From Mesorhizobium sp. M1B.F.Ca.ET.045.04.1.1 (GTDB lineage: Bacteria > Pseudomonadota > Alphaproteobacteria > Rhizobiales > Rhizobiaceae): a DNA stretch of 64,000 nt. Positions within the stretch are counted from its first letter, which is position 1; each line of letters opens with the position of its first letter. A program made the translations under genes and the position numbers. The stretch lies in contig NZ_CP034448.1 in the NCBI RefSeq assembly GCF_003952465.1, forward strand, positions 7,293,001-7,357,000, written 5' to 3'. The notes under the pieces are model-generated. The model was not told where the DNA came from, did not search any database, and was given only the letters and a program-made list of their open reading frames with translations. Below, one piece after another: positions 61,161-64,000 of this stretch.

Positions 61161-61227
61161 TGACCCTCACGCAGCCTTTTCTTGGTTTCAAGGAGCTCGC
61201 ACATCCTGACGAGTGACGATGACAGGG

Positions 61228-62151
61228 CTAGCAACCGTTGAGGGCACTTATCCTGCTGATTAGGGTCTTGCCATATCTGTAGGTCGTCCTCACTTCAGCG
61301 CGCCCATCGCAAACAGCCCCGTTTGCACGTACGTAGCTGTATGTCGCAACAACGCTGTCGGTACCCTCCCTGGAAACCGACCGGAGTTTCAGCGGAGTGG
61401 CAAGTCCGGAGAAAAACGTATGGATTGACGTTTCGCTGAATGGTCCGATGCCACGCTTCTCAGGGACAACTGAAGCCGCCGCGGAAACACCGTCTGCATT
61501 CGACAAGGCATTGTAGAAAGCGGCTACCGTCTTCATCGGGTCATATGGTTCGGTAGAAGTTTCTTCCTTGCCAGGTTCCAACGACGGGGTTGTCAGCGGT
61601 TGGAACGAGGCGACCTGGAGCCCAAGTTCGCCCGCCTTCCTTTCCGAGAGCCAAGCCATCCCTGCCGGCGGCGCAGAGGTGACGAAAACGATGGTGCTCT
61701 GGGGAATTCCGATCTGGTTCAGATAGGCACCGACCAAGGCGTTTGCGACGCCGCTTTCGCTGAGCGACCCATTGTCGACCACGTAGGAAGCGTGGAAACC
61801 AATGTGGGCCTGCTCGCCCACCAGCCTGGGAGTGCCGGCGAGCCATGCCAGGGCACATGCCGAGGCGCAAAGCGTGTCGTTTGCGACCGCGGTCGCGAAG
61901 CCCTTGAGGCGAATGGCCCTGCCGATTTCAAGGGCAGGAAGGACCGCCCCTCCCTCGCTATTGAGGAGCACGACGGCTTGGCTTGCGGTCGCAGCGATCT
62001 GGTTGAACTTTATGTCATCGCCGGGGTGGATGACTCCTGTCACCAAAATGAGGTCAGGCGCGCCTGGAGCCTGAGGCAGTTTCTGCACCTCCGCCGCTTC
62101 GGCAGCGCCCGCAAACAGAAGTCCTCCGGCCAGCCACGCAAACTTGTTCAC
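61228..62151 (-). CDS. Exported ClpP/crotonase-like protein (COG3904 type)
   Basis: This 307-residue protein has a signal peptide (MNKFAWLAGGLLFAGAAEAA). The next 180 residues have a ClpP-like fold: VVLLNSEGGAVLPALEIGRA, the candidate nucleophile in CASACALAWLAGTPR, and the His in HIGFHASY. The GTG start at 62151 has GGGGGAAG upstream. The C-terminal 100 residues look like a small nuclear-transport-factor-like fold (AAFYNALSNADG). It is probably a periplasmic hydrolase of unknown substrate. Confidence 0.75.
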   Translation of the reverse strand: MNKFAWLAGGLLFAGAAEAAEVQKLPQAPGAPDLILVTGVIHPGDDIKFNQIAATASQAVVLLNSEGGAVLPALEIGRAIRLKGFATAVANDTLCASACALAWLAGTPRLVGEQAHIGFHASYVVDNGSLSESGVANALVGAYLNQIGIPQSTIVFVTSAPPAGMAWLSERKAGELGLQVASFQPLTTPSLEPGKEETSTEPYDPMKTVAAFYNALSNADGVSAAASVVPEKRGIGPFSETSIHTFFSGLATPLKLRSVSREGTDSVVATYSYVRANGAVCDGRAEVRTTYRYGKTLISRISALNGC

Positions 62152-62183
62152 TCGCTTCCCCCTGCCCGCCAGTCTGCCCGGCC

Positions 62184-62399
62184 ATGAATTACACAATGTA
62201 TGTTGCGCAAGAAAGCTCGAAAGTTGCGGCGGAGGAGCCCAAACAACTGGGCGGCCTCAATTCGCTAGCGGTATCGACACCTGTTTGGGGACGGATAATC
62301 GACTGCGCCAACTGTTCCAGGCAGAATCCAGTGCTCGATGACCACTCATCACCGACGCGTCGATACGATCACCGTCGGAAGAAGATGCTTGCGGACTGA
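62184..62399 (+). CDS. Possible small protein
   Basis: This 71-codon frame starts MNYTMYVAQESSKVAAEE and has one CANC pair. No family is recognised. It overlaps the end of the MFS gene on the other strand by 31 bases and the ribosome-binding site is weak. It may not be real. Confidence 0.25.
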   Translation: MNYTMYVAQESSKVAAEEPKQLGGLNSLAVSTPVWGRIIDCANCSRQNPVLDDHSSPTRRYDHRRKKMLAD

Positions 62400-64000
62400 T
62401 CTCGCCTGGGAGGCGCCCCGGTCGGCCGCTCGATCGCAAGCCTCGTGCGGGGCGGAAGCTCTCCCGTATGGAGGTCGTAGAGGCGCTGGTCCACCCCCTT
62501 GTCCTCTGCAGTCAGGCGATGGTTGAGGCGGAGGTAGTCCATCCAGGTCGGCGTGCGGAATGTCTCCGTCCAATGCGAAGGATCCTGAAGGTCGCGCTGG
62601 AGGTTCCAGTGCCGGGCGCCGGCGCGGCTCTGCACCCGGCGGCGTTCCTGCATCTGGTCGAGGAAGGCTTCGACATTGGTTTCCGGTATGGAATACTCGA
62701 TCTTGACCACGATCGGGCCGCTTCTTGACTTCAAGTCGAGGGCGAGCGCGGGCGTTTCGAAGCCAAGCGAATCCTGGTCGGCCTCTTTCCACTGACGGAT
62801 CGGGAGCAGCAACCCGGTGGCGGCAACCAACAAGAGAGCGGCCGCAGAGGCCTCGAGCGCCAGGGTGAGCGAATAGTTTTCAGCCACCACGCCCCACAAC
62901 CAGCTGCCAGCCGCGACGCCTCCCGACGAGAGGGCAGAATAGATCGACAACGTGCGACCAACGACCCAGCGTGGGCTCGAGAGTTGCACGCTCACGTCAA
63001 GCCCGGTCCAGGTGACGACCCAGCCCGCTCCGCCTAGCGTCAAGGCGATAGCCGCCACCACGAGCGAAGGCGTGAAAGCAAGAGCCAGACAGCACGCCGC
63101 GCAGGCGATGCACGCCAGTGTCGTCAAGCGCTCCTGCGACAGCGAGCGTCTCAGCGCGTTGTTGGAAATGCCGGCGCACAAGGCACCCGCGCCAAATCCT
63201 GCCATCAACACACCGTAAACGATTGGTCCTCCCCCGAGTTGATCGCGCGCAACGAGAGGCAGAAGCGCCAAGATCGAGATGCTGGTCAGTCCAAACAGGG
63301 TTCCGCGCGCGATTGCCGCCTTGATCTCTCCCGACAGCGCTGTGAAGCGCGCGCCGTCATGGATGGCCGTGGTCAATGGCTCACGGGGAAGAGGCGAAGA
63401 GCGACCGCTCCATTTGCAGAGCCCTATCGCCCACAGCATCGCTAGATAGGTCAGCGTCGCCAGCGCGAAAGCTGTCAGCGGTCCGAAGGAGGCCACAACG
63501 ACGCCGCCGAGCGCCGGACCGACGCTTCGCATGGCGTTGTAGCCGACCGAAATCAGCGTGACGGCGGCGGGGACTTCGCGCTTTCGCAGAATATCGCCAA
63601 CCGAGGCGTGCCAAGCCGGATCGGTAAAGGCAGCGCCGCATCCGGCCAGACAGCTAAATGCCAGGATCATCCATGGATTGTATATTCCCAGCCCCACAAG
63701 AGCGGTCAGCATGATCGATGACAACGCTATCACGCACCAGCCGATCACCATGACATGGCGGCGGCTGAAATTGTCGGCGATGGCCCCGGCGAAGATCGAC
63801 AGAATGAATACGGGCAGCGTCGTGGAGGTCTGCACCAGAGCGACCATCACGTCCGAGGTCGAGATGGTCGCCATCAGCCAGCTGACCGCAACCGTCTGAA
63901 ACAGCCAGCCCAGACCGGACAGCTGAGCGGCAAGCCAGATCGCGCGAAAGGTGGGGCTTTCCAGCGGCGCGAACGTCGCCGACGAAACTGAAGCCGCGTC
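62369..64000 (-). CDS. MFS transporter (EntS/MFS_3-like), start outside the window
   Basis: The visible 543 residues cover most of a 12-helix exporter with the family's long C-terminal soluble tail (VKIEYSIPETNVEAFLDQMQ, DPSHWTETFRTPTWMDYLRL). The N-terminus lies beyond base 64000; by comparison with the truncated copy at 54281-54761 the start is about 22 bases outside. Helix-linked motifs GAIADNFSRR, LAFSCLAGCGAAFTDPAWHA and SVGPALGGVVVA are visible. The substrate is unknown; relatives export siderophores or drugs. Confidence 0.9.
   Translation of the reverse strand, partial: DAASVSSATFAPLESPTFRAIWLAAQLSGLGWLFQTVAVSWLMATISTSDVMVALVQTSTTLPVFILSIFAGAIADNFSRRHVMVIGWCVIALSSIMLTALVGLGIYNPWMILAFSCLAGCGAAFTDPAWHASVGDILRKREVPAAVTLISVGYNAMRSVGPALGGVVVASFGPLTAFALATLTYLAMLWAIGLCKWSGRSSPLPREPLTTAIHDGARFTALSGEIKAAIARGTLFGLTSISILALLPLVARDQLGGGPIVYGVLMAGFGAGALCAGISNNALRRSLSQERLTTLACIACAACCLALAFTPSLVVAAIALTLGGAGWVVTWTGLDVSVQLSSPRWVVGRTLSIYSALSSGGVAAGSWLWGVVAENYSLTLALEASAAALLLVAATGLLLPIRQWKEADQDSLGFETPALALDLKSRSGPIVVKIEYSIPETNVEAFLDQMQERRRVQSRAGARHWNLQRDLQDPSHWTETFRTPTWMDYLRLNHRLTAEDKGVDQRLYDLHTGELPPRTRLAIERPTGAPPRRDQSASIFFRR

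Overview
The window looks like alphaproteobacterial DNA from the order Rhizobiales, most likely Mesorhizobium or a close relative. The evidence is the high GC content, the CbbX-Rpe-CbbZ-CbbY order, a RopA-type porin, a MucR/Ros regulator without the usual zinc ligands, and arsenic-gene remnants of the AqpS-ArsC type. This placement is inferred from family resemblance and was not tested by a search.

Region 1 (1-20.5 kb) is a well-kept lithoautotrophy block. It opens with the 3' end of a Calvin-cycle operon (cbbX, rpe, cbbZ, cbbY). Then come a HoxA/HupR-type sigma-54 activator and a long operon for a group 1h (actinobacterial-type, high-affinity) [NiFe] hydrogenase. The structural genes follow a clear -24/-12 promoter with a perfect TTG-N5-CAA palindrome upstream. 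Behind hhyS and hhyL lie two tandem small proteins with a HiPIP-like four-cysteine signature, a maturation protease, a TPR protein, two tiny membrane proteins, a NifU-Rieske fusion, an NHL-repeat protein, the full hypF-C-D-E-A-B set with a SIS-domain isomerase between hypC and hypD, and a NiCoT nickel permease. Together they would oxidise H2, mature the enzyme and pass electrons to the membrane.

Region 2 (20.5-31.4 kb) is an amino-acid or amino-acid-derivative uptake and catabolism block: an M20 amidohydrolase, a CapA-like protein, a LysR regulator, a four-gene polar amino-acid ABC transporter and an alanine-racemase-like enzyme. Dead ornithine cyclodeaminase, FAD oxidase and queE genes lie in it or at its edges. 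Two copies of a 44-bp LysR-type operator tie the two halves together.

Region 3 (31.5-42.3 kb) is a mosaic: a Fic protein, an arsC gene run into a truncated MFS gene, group II intron, IS66, NasT and IS256 remnants, a glycosyltransferase-sulfotransferase pair, a DUF6502-DUF5666 (collagen-tailed) pair and a MucR-like regulator. Four GTGGG-N7-CCCAC sites, three of them positioned like promoter operators, suggest a local regulon. A nearly identical 870-bp copy of the 3' part of hypD sits at 41.2-42.0 kb, in direct orientation to the real hypD.

Region 4 (42.5-54.1 kb) is an aldarate or sugar-acid catabolic cluster: GntR regulator, aldehyde dehydrogenase, GMC oxidoreductase, enolase-superfamily enzyme, ribose-type ABC transporter, 5-dehydro-4-deoxyglucarate dehydratase and an NAD-dependent dehydrogenase. 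Both divergent promoter regions carry TGCATWATGCA.

Region 5 (54.1-64 kb) is an unstable accessory stretch: two MFS copies as direct repeats, a CopG/ParE-type toxin-antitoxin pair, broken methyltransferase, MFS and GNAT genes, a porin, and a duplicated unit made of a porin 5' end, a GCACAA repeat array and a DUF2384-like regulator gene. A third paralogue of that regulator lies at 33.9 kb.
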